In this document: positions 51,952 to 60,645 of the stretch, piece after piece
Layout of the letters: every line of letters starts with the position of its first letter
How positions within the stretch are numbered: the stretch's first letter is position 1
Assembly: GCF_947179515.1 (NCBI RefSeq)
Contig: NC_067473.1
Location: 102,178,282-102,242,281, forward strand
DNA length: 64,000 bases
Direction of reading: 5' to 3'
Source: Apodemus sylvaticus
Taxonomy: Eukaryota; Chordata; Mammalia; Rodentia; Muridae
Notes under the pieces: model-generated
Seen by the model: the letters and a program-made list of their open reading frames with translations, nothing else
What the model was told of the DNA's origin: nothing
Database searches by the model: none
Translations under genes and position numbers: made by a program

Positions 51952-54720
51952 TCGTTGATTTTTGTTGTTTTTTGTTTTTTGGATTTAGTTTTTTAGAGAC
52001 AGGGTTTTTCTCTGTATAGCCCTGGCTGTCCTGGAACTTACTCTGTAGACCAGGCTGGCCTCGAACTGAGAAATCCGCCTGCCTCTGCCTCCCAGAGTGC
52101 TGGGATTACAGACGTGCACCACCACCACCCAGCCTATGTGTGTTTTGCTTGCATGCATGTGTGAACCATATGTGTGCAGTGTCCTCAGAAGTCAGCAGAT
52201 AGCATTGGATCCCTTAAAACTGGAATTACAGGTGGCTGTGAGTGCCGTGTGGGTGCTGGGACTCGAACTCGGGTCCTTTGTAAGAGAAGCCACTGCCCCA
52301 GCCCGCTGAGCCACTGCCCTAGCCCACTGGCCTTCCAGTTTGATGTCTAGGAGGAAGCTCATCCTTCCTAAAAGATGGCTTGATCAGAGCTAGAAGAGTC
52401 TGCTGATCCAGGAAGGGAAGTTTTATTTTGTCAATTATTTATTTATTTATTTATTTATTAGTGTTTTTTTTTTTTTTTCCAAGACAGGGTTTCTCTGTGT
52501 AGCCCTGGCTGTCCTGGAACTCACTCCATAGACCAGGCTGACCTCGAACTCAGAAATCCGCCTGCCTCTGACTCCCAAATGCTGGGATTAAAGGTGTGTG
52601 CCACCACCGCCCGGCTATTTATTATTTATTTAGTTAGTTATTATTTACTTGCTTGCTTAATCGTAGCTTTAGAGCAGTCAGCTTTCTGGGGAAAGTATTA
52701 AATCGCTAACTTCATACCCCAGGGACGACCCCTGCCCATCACTCTTGGGTGCTCTGGGTACATTTGTTTTAAAAGCTGTCAGGTGTTCTGTGGACCCTTT
52801 AAGTTTCCTCAAGAGCAATGGGACGGAGCCTGGCGTGTGCGCCCGCCCTGCGCGCCCGGGGCCTCGCCAGCCCAGGCTGACTTGGAAGCTTCCTATGCAG
52901 GTGGAGGTGTGAGGATGACCTTCAAGTTCTCATCTTCCTGCCTCCACTGAGTGCGAGCGTGGAGCTTGCAGGTGGTTTTCTGTGGTGCTGGGGACAGAAC
53001 GCAGAGCTTCAGGAGAGCTGGGCGAGCCGCCTCCAGTCAGCCCCACCCGCCCGCTTCTCACTTTGACATCTCCGTCCTGCGTTCTAGGGAGAAAGGCTAA
53101 TGAGAAGGAGCGGCAGGCGGCCCTCCAAGTGGCTGATGGCTTCATCTCTCGAATGAGATATTCCCCAAACACTCAGGTGAGGACAGGACCATGTCCCCCA
53201 CCTCCTCCTGGGACCCCTCCTGTGGCTCCTTATCCCCAGGCTGGGCAAGAGCAGGACAGCTCAGGAGTTGGGAGCACACTGCCTGCTTTCAGACCTGTTA
53301 GGGGGAAAGGAGTCCTTCAGCATTAAAGAAACCAACAACAACAAAGATCCCGAAACTTAATTTCCAAAGAGACCCTGAAGGGCAGAGCATGTCACTCGGT
53401 GGTGGTCAGCATGGTGGCTGTCCTCAGCATGGTGCCTCTCTCTCCCAGGGTCTCATGTAGCCCAGAGTCGGCCTCTCTATATAGCCAAGGATGCCCATGA
53501 ACTTCTGATCTTCTTGCCTGTACGTCCCAGTTTCTAGGACTGTAAGGGCGAGCCACCGCAGCTGCTTTACCCGGTGCTGGGAACCGAACCCAGGGTTTTC
53601 TGCCTGCTACCAACTGAGCTGTACCCCCAGCCTCCCTCCCCTTTTTGGAGACAACGTCTCCCTCTGTTGCCTGTATTAGCTGAGAATTCACTATGCATAC
53701 CCTGGCTGGCCTTGAACTCACAGCAGTTCTCCTGTCTCAGCCTCTCAAGTGCTGAGATTACAGGTGCGTCACCATGCCCAAGAGTCAGGTCTAGGAAAGA
53801 TGATGTCTGCTCGGTGGCATCTGCCACACTGAGCCCTGATCCGGCCTTCTCCGGACAGGCCGACACTGCTTCCTCTCGCCTGGTGTTACAGGGTTCTTGC
53901 CTTCTTGAATGAAAGAATTCAGTCAAGAGACAGATAGTCTGAGCGGATTATTTAGCAAATTCAAGCAAAAGAACACTCCAAAGAGACTGGAGTGTATTAC
54001 CCGTGGTGGGGGGCTCCTCCTTGCGCTCTGCATCGTGGATGTTGAAGACAGTTTTATGAATATTTGTGAGGTGGGTGGTATATTTATGGAGTAGACTTTT
54101 TCTCTCCTAAAGCATGACAGGTCAGATATTCCTTTAGAGGATCCCCCCTCCCCATAATCCTCTAGGAAACCCCACAATGTGTGTGTGTGTGTGTTTAGTG
54201 ACCACAGGTCAGTTGAAGATGCCGACCTCTTGGCTGATGGCACGCATGGGGAAATGCCCTAGAGCCTCAGTCTCTGGTGTAGCAGGACAACCTAACTACA
54301 GGGCAGGACAAGAACACTGAGTCACAAAGGAGCATTCTCTCAGGAGACAAGGCTGGTGGCACAGCTGTAGTTTCTCTCGGTCACATCCCATCTCAGGCCT
54401 GGCTGCCCACCCGTCACTGCTGTCACTGCTGTCCTCGGCCCCCCCCCCCCCTTCCTTGGAAGCAGAGGTGGGCGGCCAGTGAGCAGAGCTTTTCTCCCAC
54501 TGCAGGTGGAGATCCTGCCCCAGGGCCGAGAGAGTCCCATCTTCAAGCAATTCTTCAAGGACTGGAAGTGAGGGTGGGGTGCGCCTCACGGCCCCCCCCC
54601 CCCGTCCCCCCCCCCCCCCCCCCCGTCCCCATCCCTGCTCTCCTGCCTGTCTCCCCTCTGGCTGCTGAGTCAGCACTGAGGCGCCCTCTGGATGCTCAAT
54701 AAAGGAGACCTTCCATCGCG
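37078..54720 (+). CDS. Capg: Capg, macrophage capping protein (gelsolin-like), 8 coding exons
   Basis: CapG is a cytoplasmic and nuclear actin regulator that reversibly caps filament barbed ends in response to Ca2+ and phosphoinositides; unlike gelsolin it does not sever filaments. The coding exons run from the ATG at 47739 to the TGA at 54569-54571, 1,050 nt or 349 aa, with every splice phase agreeing and every border GT-AG. Three gelsolin repeats lie at about residues 20-120, 135-235 and 255-345. Recognisable segments are GLHIWRVEKLKP, HLHLWIGQQSSRDEQG, DCFILDLGQNIFAWCGGKSN, DCFVLDNGLCGKIYIWKG and GRESPIFKQFFKDWK. The gene is intact, with a 3' UTR of about 150 nt. The left limit given here is only the candidate first non-coding exon. 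The gene converges with Elmod3. Confidence 0.96.
37389..37825 (-). repeat. (GC)(GT) tract, B1, (CT)n and B3-type SINE, antisense
   Basis: Z-DNA-type alternating tract (37389-37431), B1 (37432-37562), (CT)n (37583-37624) and a B3-like element ending CCATCGCTCCAGCCCC. Confidence 0.75.
37860..38770. other. Possible Capg intron 1, mostly unique
   Basis: Contains a diverged tRNA-SINE sense at about 38160-38330. No exon recognised. Confidence 0.4.
38772..38967 (-). repeat. B2 SINE, antisense
   Basis: TTAAAGATTTATTTATTTAT to CACTGAGCCATCTCTCCAGC. Confidence 0.92.
38995..39500 (-). repeat. B1 and B3-type SINEs, antisense
   Basis: B1 at 38995-39125; a B3-like element ending CAGAGCCATCTCTCCAGCCC at 39285-39498. 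Confidence 0.75.
39649..40018 (+). mobile_element. Rodent LINE-1 3'-end-like fragment with 9-nt tandem array
   Basis: TTAGGATTTCTCTTGCTGTG and ATTTTCTCAGTTAGGAAATT match the common rodent repeat. Inside it, four copies of AGTAATCAA occupy 39885-39919. Confidence 0.6.
40019..40789. other. Diverged SINE pieces and unique sequence
   Basis: A B3-like piece (40030-40200), a B1-like piece (40375-40490) and unique sequence. No exon recognised. Confidence 0.45.
40790..40945 (+). mobile_element. URR1-like rodent DNA transposon remnant
   Basis: ATTTACATTATGAGTTATAA, TTTATGGTTGGGGGTCACCA and CAACATGAGGAACTGT are characteristic. Confidence 0.75.
40946..41510. other. Old B1-like fragments and unique sequence
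   Basis: B1-like pieces at about 41100-41175 (antisense) and 41225-41480 (sense). No exon recognised. Confidence 0.4.
41555..41705 (+). repeat. B1 3' part with long GGA-rich purine tail
   Basis: CAGGACAGCAAGGCTACACA, then about 75 nt of pure GGA/GAA purine (41628-41704). Confidence 0.7.
41760..43260. other. Repeat-poor stretch of the presumed Capg intron
   Basis: Unique, moderately GC-rich. A donor-like GGCGAG|GTAGGT lies near 42528 after a GC-rich segment, so an alternative Capg first exon here is possible but unsupported. Confidence 0.35.
43272..43350 (+). repeat. ID/B4-type SINE head, sense
   Basis: GATGTAGCTCAGTGGTAGAA to TTTGGTTCCCAGCAT. Confidence 0.7.
43351..44590. other. Presumed Capg intron, mostly unique, with short B1
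   Basis: A truncated B1 antisense at 43645-43735 and a diverged B1-like antisense piece at 44285-44420. No exon recognised. Confidence 0.45.
44598..44830 (+). repeat. B4 SINE, sense
   Basis: GGGGCTCGAGGTGTAGCTGG head, a B1-like GTGAGTTCAAGGCCAGCTTA second half and an (AAAC/AAAT) tail. Confidence 0.75.
44831..45310. other. Presumed Capg intron, no feature recognised
   Basis: Unique sequence without recognisable exon or repeat. Confidence 0.4.
45315..45662 (+). repeat. Two (TG)n microsatellites in an old SINE context
   Basis: TTTA/TTTG tract (45315-45350), (TG)n at 45364-45391 and a longer (TG)n at 45608-45660. The long frames crossing them are artefacts. Confidence 0.85.
45663..46825. other. 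Presumed Capg intron with diverged SINE pieces
   Basis: Old tRNA-SINE and B1-like pieces (about 45925-46010, 46500-46790). A 196-codon minus-strand frame (46328-46918) runs through them and is not a gene. Confidence 0.4.
46830..47125 (-). repeat. B3-type SINE and B1, antisense
   Basis: B3 (TTAAAATATGATCTGTTTAT to GAGCAGCCGGTGCTC) and B1 (AAGACAGGGTTTCTCTGTAT to CAGAAATCCACCTGCC). Confidence 0.8.
47225..47480 (-). repeat. Two diverged B1-like fragments, antisense
   Basis: GAGACAGGGTGTCCTATAGC and AAGACAGGGTTTCACATAGC. Confidence 0.5.
47723..47761 (+). CDS. Capg: Capg exon with start codon (MYTPIPQ)
   Basis: The acceptor CTTCTCTTTTCAG is followed by 16 nt of 5' UTR and the ATG at 47739, encoding MYTPIPQ plus AG of codon 8. 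The donor is GTAGGC. The start is fixed by the known conserved N-terminus. Confidence 0.93.
47915..48242 (+). CDS. Capg: Capg coding exon 2 (gelsolin repeat 1)
   Basis: This 328-nt exon covers residues 8-117, from SGSPFPASVRDPG to SYFPRGLKYR. It holds the first gelsolin repeat, with the actin- and Ca-binding face (GDSYLVLHN, LHLWIGQQSSRDEQGACA). The acceptor is CTCCCACAG and the donor GTGAGA. Confidence 0.96.
48437..48604 (+). CDS. Capg: Capg coding exon 3
   Basis: Residues 118-173: EGGVESAFHK, LYQVKGKKNIRATERALSWD and CFILDLGQ. The basic KGKK run lies in the inter-repeat/second-repeat region that binds phosphoinositides in this family. In phase 0 at both ends. Confidence 0.95.
48605..48970. 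other. Capg: Capg intron 3, unique part
   Basis: Nothing recognised apart from an A/T-rich stretch near its right end. Confidence 0.5.
48975..49690 (-). repeat. B3-type SINEs, (GA)/(CAGA) tract and B1 in Capg intron 3
   Basis: B3-like at 48975-49195 with (GGT)n, a second at 49310-49535, (GA)n(CAGA)n at 49570-49610, then B1 antisense to 49690. Confidence 0.7.
49792..49941 (+). CDS. Capg: Capg coding exon 4
   Basis: Residues 174-223: NIFAWCGGKSNILERNKARD to EPAEMIQ, the second gelsolin repeat. The acceptor is TCTCTGCAG and the donor GTTGGG. In phase 0. Confidence 0.95.
50270..50362 (+). CDS. Capg: Capg coding exon 5
   Basis: Residues 224-254: VLGPKPALKEGNPEEDITAD to AAALYK, the linker between repeats 2 and 3. 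The donor is GTGAGC. In phase 0. Confidence 0.95.
50843..50975 (+). CDS. Capg: Capg coding exon 6
   Basis: Residues 255-298 plus one base: VSDATGQMNLTKVADSSPFA to LCGKIYIWK, the start of repeat 3. The acceptor is CCTCTCCAG and the donor GTACGT. Confidence 0.95.
50976..51885. other. Capg: Capg intron 6, unique part
   Basis: No repeat or exon recognised; a 29-nt imperfect duplication (GCAGAGTGTGGCGCACTTGC) lies near 51303-51360. Confidence 0.5.
51886..52315 (-). repeat. (CTTT)n, B1 and B3-type SINEs in Capg intron 6
   Basis: About 16 CTTT units (51889-51953), B1 antisense 51990-52132, B3-like 52134-52312. Confidence 0.85.
52432..52617 (-). repeat. (TTTA)n and B1 SINE, antisense
   Basis: ATTTATT tract, poly(T), then AAGACAGGGTTTCTCTGTGT to TGCCACCACCGCCCGGCT, near consensus. 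Confidence 0.92.
53088..53176 (+). CDS. Capg: Capg coding exon 7
   Basis: Residues 299-328: (G)RKANEKERQAALQVADGF to RYSPNTQ. The acceptor is GCGTTCTAG and the donor GTGAGG. The 89 nt complement the one-base overhang of exon 6. Confidence 0.95.
53177..54437. other. Capg: Capg intron 7: SINE pieces and unidentified repeat
   Basis: Antisense B1/B4-type fragments at 53430-53790. The part at 53930-54180 has an interspersed-repeat look (TTTAGCAAATTCAAGCAAAA) but was not identified. Ends in a C-tract (54438-54451). Confidence 0.45.
54506..54571 (+). CDS. Capg: Capg terminal coding exon 8
   Basis: Residues 329-349, VEILPQGRESPIFKQFFKDW then K, and TGA at 54569-54571. The acceptor CTCCCACTGCAG lies just downstream of a long intronic C-tract. 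Confidence 0.95.
   Translation: MEILPQGRESPIFKQFFKDWK
54572..54720 (+). other. Capg: Capg 3' UTR with C-tracts
   Basis: About 150 nt run from the stop to the poly(A) region. They contain two near-pure cytosine runs (54592-54603 and 54606-54624) separated by GT. Confidence 0.75.
54698..54703 (+). terminator. Capg: Poly(A) signal of Capg (AATAAA)
   Basis: GCTCAATAAAGG lies 127 nt after the stop codon and is followed by a T/C-rich downstream element. Confidence 0.8.
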
Positions 54721-55168
54721 GCTCTCTCTCCCCCAGCTCTCTTCCTGTGCCGCTGCCTCCCCCACCCCCCACACTCCCCCCCCCCCCCACGGCTGGTTTT
54801 AGTCCCACCTGTTCACTCGGGCTCATCCCCATGCTGAGGGGTGAGGGGGAAAGTCATAGCCAGCACTGGCTCTGCGTGACCAGGACACCCCCACCATGCC
54901 CGGAAGAACCTAATAGGGAGGCGGCACAGTGCCAGGCCTAGCATCTTTCAAGTCTCACGTTCCCGGCTGAGAGAAGGTGGTGGCTGTGACTTGGGATAGA
55001 TTTCTCTTCAAGCCAGTTTTTCCTCAGACATCCCAACAAACATCCCGGGGCAGTTTTAAGTGATGGCGCTCGTCCAGGAACAGAATGGAACGAGTTACAG
55101 CCCTAGAACAGGCTGGCGATTGTTCCTCATTCAAGTGAGTTTTGTGTTTGACTGATGAGCCCAAGGCC

Positions 55169-55215
<47 letters not shown>

Positions 55216-56999
55216 GTGTGTGCATATGTATGTGTGCATGCATGCATGCATGTATGCGTGTGTGTGCATTCACATGCATGTGTATGTGTGCGTGTGTGTA
55301 TGTGTGTACGCTGTGTGTAAATGCCTGTGTGAAAAGCTCCAGTTTATAGAGGCGCGGCCCTGCTTCTGCTCCTCGGCTGCTCTCCCTGGTCATGGCCCTG
55401 CTCTGTTTCTTGCTAATGAAATGGTACGGCCTGTCATAGAGGGTGGCGTGCATGTGCTGGGGAGAAGAGACAGCTGTAGCCCTGACTCCTCTAAGGCAGA
55501 GTGAGTCCGAGGTCAGCCTAGGCTATACAGAACCCAAAGCAAACTATCAAGAGCGGGGCGGGGGAGTGTGTCACAAAGAGTACGCCCCAGCACCCGACAG
55601 TGCGTGATGTCTTGGTGAGCTCGGACCAGAGGTCCTAACAGCAGCCACCCGGGCCACCCCTCCGGTGTCCTAAGGGACACTGTGACTTCTGAGCTGTCAC
55701 ACACTGGATTCTTCTGCCCCACACAAAACCAGGAAGTCTGATCAAATTCATCTTCCTCATTTTGTGCTGAGCAGCCCGGGAAGTCGAGCTCCTCTACCAA
55801 TGCCCTCTTCAGTGTGTCCTGAGACCTCCAGCCCTGATGGACCACACAGGAGTGCATGCCAGGGAGCAAGGAAGGCGTGCACCCACTCAGAAATTCGGAC
55901 AGTTAGATTTGCGAAGCACTTTGAAGTCTCCCAAGGAGAGCTGTCCCCGCCACACCCAAGAAAAGCAGAGTTTTTTTAGCAACTATCAGAGGCCTCCTGA
56001 TTCCACCTCAACCCTCAAGCCTGTCTAGCAGAACTGATTTCTGGGTTATCCTGGAGCTGTGTGCACCCTGACCGGGATGCAGGGTTCCTTCTGGGGACGC
56101 TGGCCCCTTTCGGCCAGATGCTCCCAGGGTCCATGTGGCGTGGGCCCTGATATGCTGGGGTTCTCTTCTTTCAGCCTTGCAGGCTCAAGCAAGGGAACAG
56201 ACGGTAGGGAAGGAAGCACCAAACTGCCTCGGGCCTGAGCTGCCTTCCTGGCCTCTCTGCTGGTCACTGAATATGGGCTAGAAGAAGTGACATGGTAATA
56301 AAGTCTTCCAATTGAAATCCAGTAAATATGACAGAAGGCCAACTGCGGGGCAGTCTTGAGCCCCCTGGGAGGCCTGTTTGTCTCTGGACCGGATTTGGAG
56401 GCCTGAAACAGGTAGAGATGGAGACAGGCTTCTCCATCTGGGTTTGAGGGAAAATGGGAGGAGCACGGGGAGCCTGAGGCTCTTGGGTGGTTAGGTGCTG
56501 GGGGAGGCTGGGGAGAGGGAGCAATAGCTAGGCCCAGAAGCGAAAGCAGGAAACCCCTGAGGTGGACGCCAGTCAGCCTTAACAAGAGCACCATACTTAT
56601 TGGCCAGAGCTTGCGGGAAGTCTCTGGGCCTGGGTGTGCAAGATGGCCGAGTGGGTAAGCAGCTTGCCCCAGAAGCCTGATAACCTGGTTTTAATCCCTA
56701 GAACCAGAAGGTGGTAGAGAAAGAACCTCACAAAGCTGGCTTTATCATGTGTGACTTCACAAAGCTGGCTTTATCATGTGTGTGTCCCTGCCCCGTGTCA
56801 CACACAAAACAATGATAAGGAAAAAGACAGACATCTTTGGGCCTGCAGGTGCAGCCAGGGAACTCAGCTGGCGGGCAGCCACTCTGGAGGCTGCAACCCC
56901 TCAGAACCCTAAGCACTTTAATCTGCCTGGCTCAGTGTGGTGCTGAGACGACAGCGGGGGTGCAGGAAGGCCCTGAAAGAACTCCATCTTGGAAGAAAA
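54721..56999. other. Intergenic stretch between convergent Capg and Elmod3
   Basis: Mostly unique. It contains a third C-run (54777-54788), a (TG)n tract (55170-55207) grading into TGTATG/TGCATG repeats to about 55310, and a 29-nt tandem duplication (56728-56785, CACAAAGCTGGCTTTATCAT). No gene seen; the 182-codon minus-strand frame at 56046-56594 shows no family. Confidence 0.5.
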
Positions 57000-57723
57000 T
57001 ACTGGAGATTACAATTCCTTTATTCTAAACTGCTGGTGGGTGAGAGTTTACCTTGCCTCTCAGCCACGCTAGACAGCCCGTGGTCTCCACAGGTGCTCTG
57101 GCCTTGGGTGGTGGGGCTGGGGTGCTCAGTGACTAGTCTAGTCAGCTGAGTGCCCATTTCTAGATTGCAAACAATGGTGGGCAACGGAGAGGGAGGGGGG
57201 AGGAGAAGGGTAGGGTGGGAACAAGTGTCTTGAAAATAGTGGCTGGAGGAAGTGGGGGGAGCCTGCCTATCAGTCACTTTTTCTGTGATGTGCTGCCCCC
57301 TGCTGGCTGAAGATATTGCTGTCTGTCCTTCCAGTTCCAGCCTCAGACACTGGGGCCTGGCTGTTGGGAGTCAGAACTTTAGCTGCTGCTTCCAGGTGCA
57401 GATGCGTAGACAACTCAGATAGGGATGTCTGGCCGTATGGTCTGTTCACTTCCACTGCGATATCAGGAGTCCAACCCTGTGAACTGGAGTCCAGCTGGGA
57501 ACGGCAGAAGACTCCTTGCTTGGGAGATGGCATGGAGTAGCTAGCTGCCTGATGTGCTATGCTGGTGTAGAATCGTGGGCGTGGGTCACTACACACACCT
57601 GGGAGCTTCCTAGTCTCGCCTGCAGACGCGCGAAGGGCTTTGGGTCAGACACGGTTGGTTCTTTACTTTGGAGAGCTCCGGCGACCCAGCCAATCTTTCT
57701 AGGAATGGTCTCTCCGTGGTGGG
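57000..57723 (-). other. Elmod3: Elmod3 3' UTR with poly(A) signal
   Basis: About 720 nt follow the stop and reach a minus-strand AATAAA at 57019-57024. The sequence is unique and not SINE-derived. The extent is inferred from this hexamer. Confidence 0.55.
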
Positions 57724-59928
57724 TCAGATCAACCCTGCACTCTCGAACGAATGAGACTGGAGGTCACACACGCCTGTGAAAGTGAGATCCTTGGAGGGAG
57801 GGCCCTGTGAGCCAGGCCACTTCTGTGCCTCTAGCAAGGAGGCCTGTCCCTTCGACACCTGGGCTAGGTAGTCGTCCAGGGTCTTGAGCAGTCGTCTTGG
57901 GCTCTTCTTGGCCAAGGCTTCCAAGTCTGGAACAGAGGAGATCAGGGAACTGAAGGCTAACGGGTCTCGGGATGGCACACAAATCCAGTAACAAGTTCAA
58001 TGGCTTTGTGGGCATCTCCAAACCCTGTCCTTGTTTGTTTGTTTGCTTGTTTGTTTTTGAAACAGGGTTTCTCTGTGTAGCTCTGACTGTACTGGAACTC
58101 ACTCTGTAGACCAGGTTGGCCTCAAACTCACAGAGCTCTGCCTGCCTCTGTCTTCCGAGTGCTAGGATTTAAGGTGTGCACCAGCACATCCTGCTGCCAC
58201 CCTATCCTTTAAAGGTAGAATAGTCATCAAAGATGGCCAAATGCAAAACCTGACAGAGCTCAGGAGCTACTTCACTGCTGTGACACAGAACTCAACTCTG
58301 CAGAGTCAGTCCAACTCTGGGCCTTAGCCTCCGCAGCCTTCAGTGTTTAAGGGTTTTATTTTAGATGTATAATTTTCTTTTTCTTTCTTTCTTTCTTTTT
58401 TTTTTTTCCAGACAGGGTTTCTCTGTGTAGCCCTGGCTGTCCTGGAACTCACTCTGTAGACCAGGCTGGCCTCAAATTCAGAAATCCGCCTGCCTCTGCC
58501 TCTCAAGTGCTGGGATTATAGGCATGTGCCACCACTGCCTGGCTAAAGGCTATAATTTCTTAAAGTCTTTCTATGAGTCTGATTGTGGGTGTGTGGATGT
58601 GAGCGTGGGTGCCTGCGGAGGCCAGAGATGTAGTGGACTCTCCCTGGAGCTACAGTCTCAGGCAGATGTGCGCTGGTCACGGGTGCTAGGAACCTACTGG
58701 GGTTCCTCTAGCCATCGACAGAGGGCTAGCTAACCACTGAGCCATCTGTCGATTCTGTGCTGCTGTTGTTTAATAAGACATGGTCACACTATGCAGCCCT
58801 GGCTTGTCTGACCAGGCTGGCCTTGAACTCACAGAGCTCTGCCGCACTTGGCCGAGCAAGCTACACTTTTGGTTCAGAAGATGTGAGGTCCTTGTTGTTG
58901 TCTGATGTGGTCATCAGGAGCCACACATGGTGGCTCAGACTGTGATCCCAGCACAAGGAAGGCAGGTGCAGGAGCACTGTCACCTGGTTACAGTGAGAGA
59001 CTCCATCTCAAAAACCTAAACAGAAGTAACAGCAGTAACAAGCAATCATCAGACGTATGCGGCCATCAGACACGGCTGCAGCCTGGCGCTGTGGGGCATG
59101 TCTGTAAACTTTGGACTCAGGAGGCAGAGGGAGACGGATGGACTGTCATAAGTTTGAGACCAACATGGTCTACACAGCAAGTTCCAGGTCAGCCAGGATC
59201 TCATAGATCAATCCTGCTTCAACACATAAACAACAAGCAAGCAAGCAAGCAAGCAAGCGAGGGAACAAAAGTGTATGGTAGCCAGAGAGGGGGAGGGGTG
59301 GCAGAGAAAGGAGGAAGCCTGGGGGGTGTTCTGAGGGAGCGTGGTAGTGGTGGTGGTGGGGGGGGGGGGCAATACAGTAGTTCTTCCACCCTGGGTCCTC
59401 TGGCCCTGGACACGGGAGAAAGTGCCAACCTTTGAGGACAAAGCCTGAGTCTAAAATAGTCTTCTGCTGGGTCCTCCACACACGCGCCAGGTGAAGGAAA
59501 GTGGCTGCGTAGAAGCTGTTCACCACCGGGATGACCTTCTGCCGCCGGTTACACTCCCTATGGGACAGAGGCAGTGACCTGCTTAGCCACACATGAACCT
59601 GACACACCAGTGCCCTCTTCCCCAGCGTATGGGTCACCTCAGGAAGCCTCCACCCCGCTCCACCCCTCCCTGCCCCACCATCCCACCAGCATCCGGCCCC
59701 AGCATTCGGGAAGGTCAGTGGGAGAGACGGCTGGGGAATGGAGATGCTGTCCAGCTCTGAGAACCAGCAGGGACAGCTGTGCAGAAGGCCTGAGGCATGG
59801 GCGGGGCGGGACCAGGTCCTACTGGGTCACCCTGATGCACTAGGGACCCACCTGGAGAGACACTCCTCCCTCAAGGCCTGGATGGCAATGCGGGTGATGT
59901 TCACAGACATCAAACAGAAGGGGAATTG
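57000..59928 (-). CDS. Elmod3: Elmod3, ELMO domain-containing protein 3 (3' part, last three exons)
   Basis: Proteins of this family act as GTPase-activating proteins for Arl/Arf small GTPases (ELMOD3 on ARL2), and human ELMOD3 variants cause deafness. Three minus-strand exons join in phase to encode the last 135 aa: the end of the ELMO domain ([40 protein letters not shown]) and the C-terminal tail from [20 protein letters not shown] to the stop. The known protein is about 380 aa, so roughly the first 245 residues and all 5' exons lie beyond the right edge; no further exon was recognised between 59929 and 64000. The gene is tail to tail with Capg. The identity is secure from recalled human ELMOD3 sequence and synteny. 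Confidence 0.92.
57724..57926 (-). CDS. Elmod3: Elmod3 terminal coding exon
   Basis: The acceptor ATCTCCTCTGTTCCAG precedes (D)[18 protein letters not shown] onward to SFESAGLI and TGA at 57724-57726. Two split bases at the start complete the Asp codon. Confidence 0.9.
58030..58190 (-). repeat. B1 SINE, antisense (Elmod3 intron)
   Basis: (GTTT)n then GAAACAGGGTTTCTCTGTGT to GGATTTAAGGTGTGCACCAG. Confidence 0.85.
58376..58548 (-). repeat. B1 SINE with (CTTT) tract, antisense (Elmod3 intron)
   Basis: CAGACAGGGTTTCTCTGTGT to TGTGCCACCACTGCCTGGC. Confidence 0.9.
58550..59260. repeat. Diverged B3/B1-type SINEs and (CAAG)n (Elmod3 intron)
   Basis: B3-like 58560-58745, B1-like pieces 58760-58850, 58920-59030 and 59075-59215, and a (CAAG)n tract 59235-59259. 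A (GGT)(G)n patch is at 59343-59370. Confidence 0.6.
59430..59557 (-). CDS. Elmod3: Elmod3 penultimate exon
   Basis: The exon encodes (R)[18 protein letters not shown] to SGFVLK. The acceptor is CTGTCCCATAG and the donor GTTGGC. It is 128 nt with one split base at each end. Confidence 0.92.
59852..59928 (-). CDS. Elmod3: Elmod3 exon (ELMO domain part)
   Basis: The acceptor TCTCCGTTCCAG precedes [20 protein letters not shown] and EECLS, leaving AG before a GTGGGT donor. It is the most conserved ELMOD3 segment in the window. Confidence 0.92.
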
Positions 59929-60139
59929 CTGGAACGGAGAATCAAGAGTCAGCAGTGGTCAGCCAGCTCTGCGCGGATACATTCCCTCCCCTCACGTGAC
60001 TGACAGGAACTAAACCTACAGAGGCAGCGACGGCTCTTACTGTCTCTGCGTCCCACCTTACAGAAGGCCTGGAATTTATGAGTTCACAAGTTCACAGGAG
60101 GTCGCTCCAAACCAGTGCCATATCTAACTCCCTCCTCTT

Positions 60140-60145
60140 TCCTAT

Positions 60146-60185
<40 letters not shown>

Positions 60186-60347
60186 TGTATGTGAGTACAC
60201 TGTCTCTGTCTTCAGACATACCAGAAGAAGGCATCAGATCCCCCATTACAGATGGTTGTGAGCCGCCATGTGGTTGCTGGGAATTGAACTCAGGACCTCT
60301 GAAAGAGCAGTTAGTGCTCTAACCACTGAGTCATCTCTGCAGACCCT
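60140..60347 (-). repeat. B2 SINE, antisense, with (TTTA)n (Elmod3 intron)
   Basis: About 11 ATTT units, then CATACCAGAAGAAGGCATCA to CACTGAGTCATCTCTGCAGA. Confidence 0.92.
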
Positions 60348-60429
60348 TTGTTTTATTTTAAAGACAGGGTTTCACAGATCCCATGCTTGATTCAAACTCT
60401 CTTTGCGGCCAAGATTGGCCTATCTTGAA

Positions 60430-60645
60430 CTATTGATTAATTGATTGTGTATGGCTATGAGTGTTTGCCTGCATGTGTGTCTTTGTAGCACATGTGTACC
60501 TAGTGCCAGAATAGGTTGTCAGATCCCCTGCGAGTGGGGTTACAGACAGCTGGGAGCTGACGTGGGTGCGGGGAATTGAACCTGGGTCCTCTCAAAGAGC
60601 AGTCAGTACTCTTAACTGATGAGCCATCTCTCCAGCTCTTGTCTT
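60430..60645 (-). repeat. B3-type SINE, antisense (Elmod3 intron)
   Basis: GTGCCAGAATAGGTTGTCAG to GATGAGCCATCTCTCCAGCT. Confidence 0.75.

Noticed and set aside
54296..54832. 178-codon minus-strand ORF opposite the last Capg exon
   Set aside because: Open because the C-tracts read as poly-Gly on the opposite strand; overlaps a secure coding exon.
56046..56594. 182-codon minus-strand ORF downstream of Elmod3
   Set aside because: No recognised family, no plausible splice partners, composition typical of GC-rich intergenic DNA.
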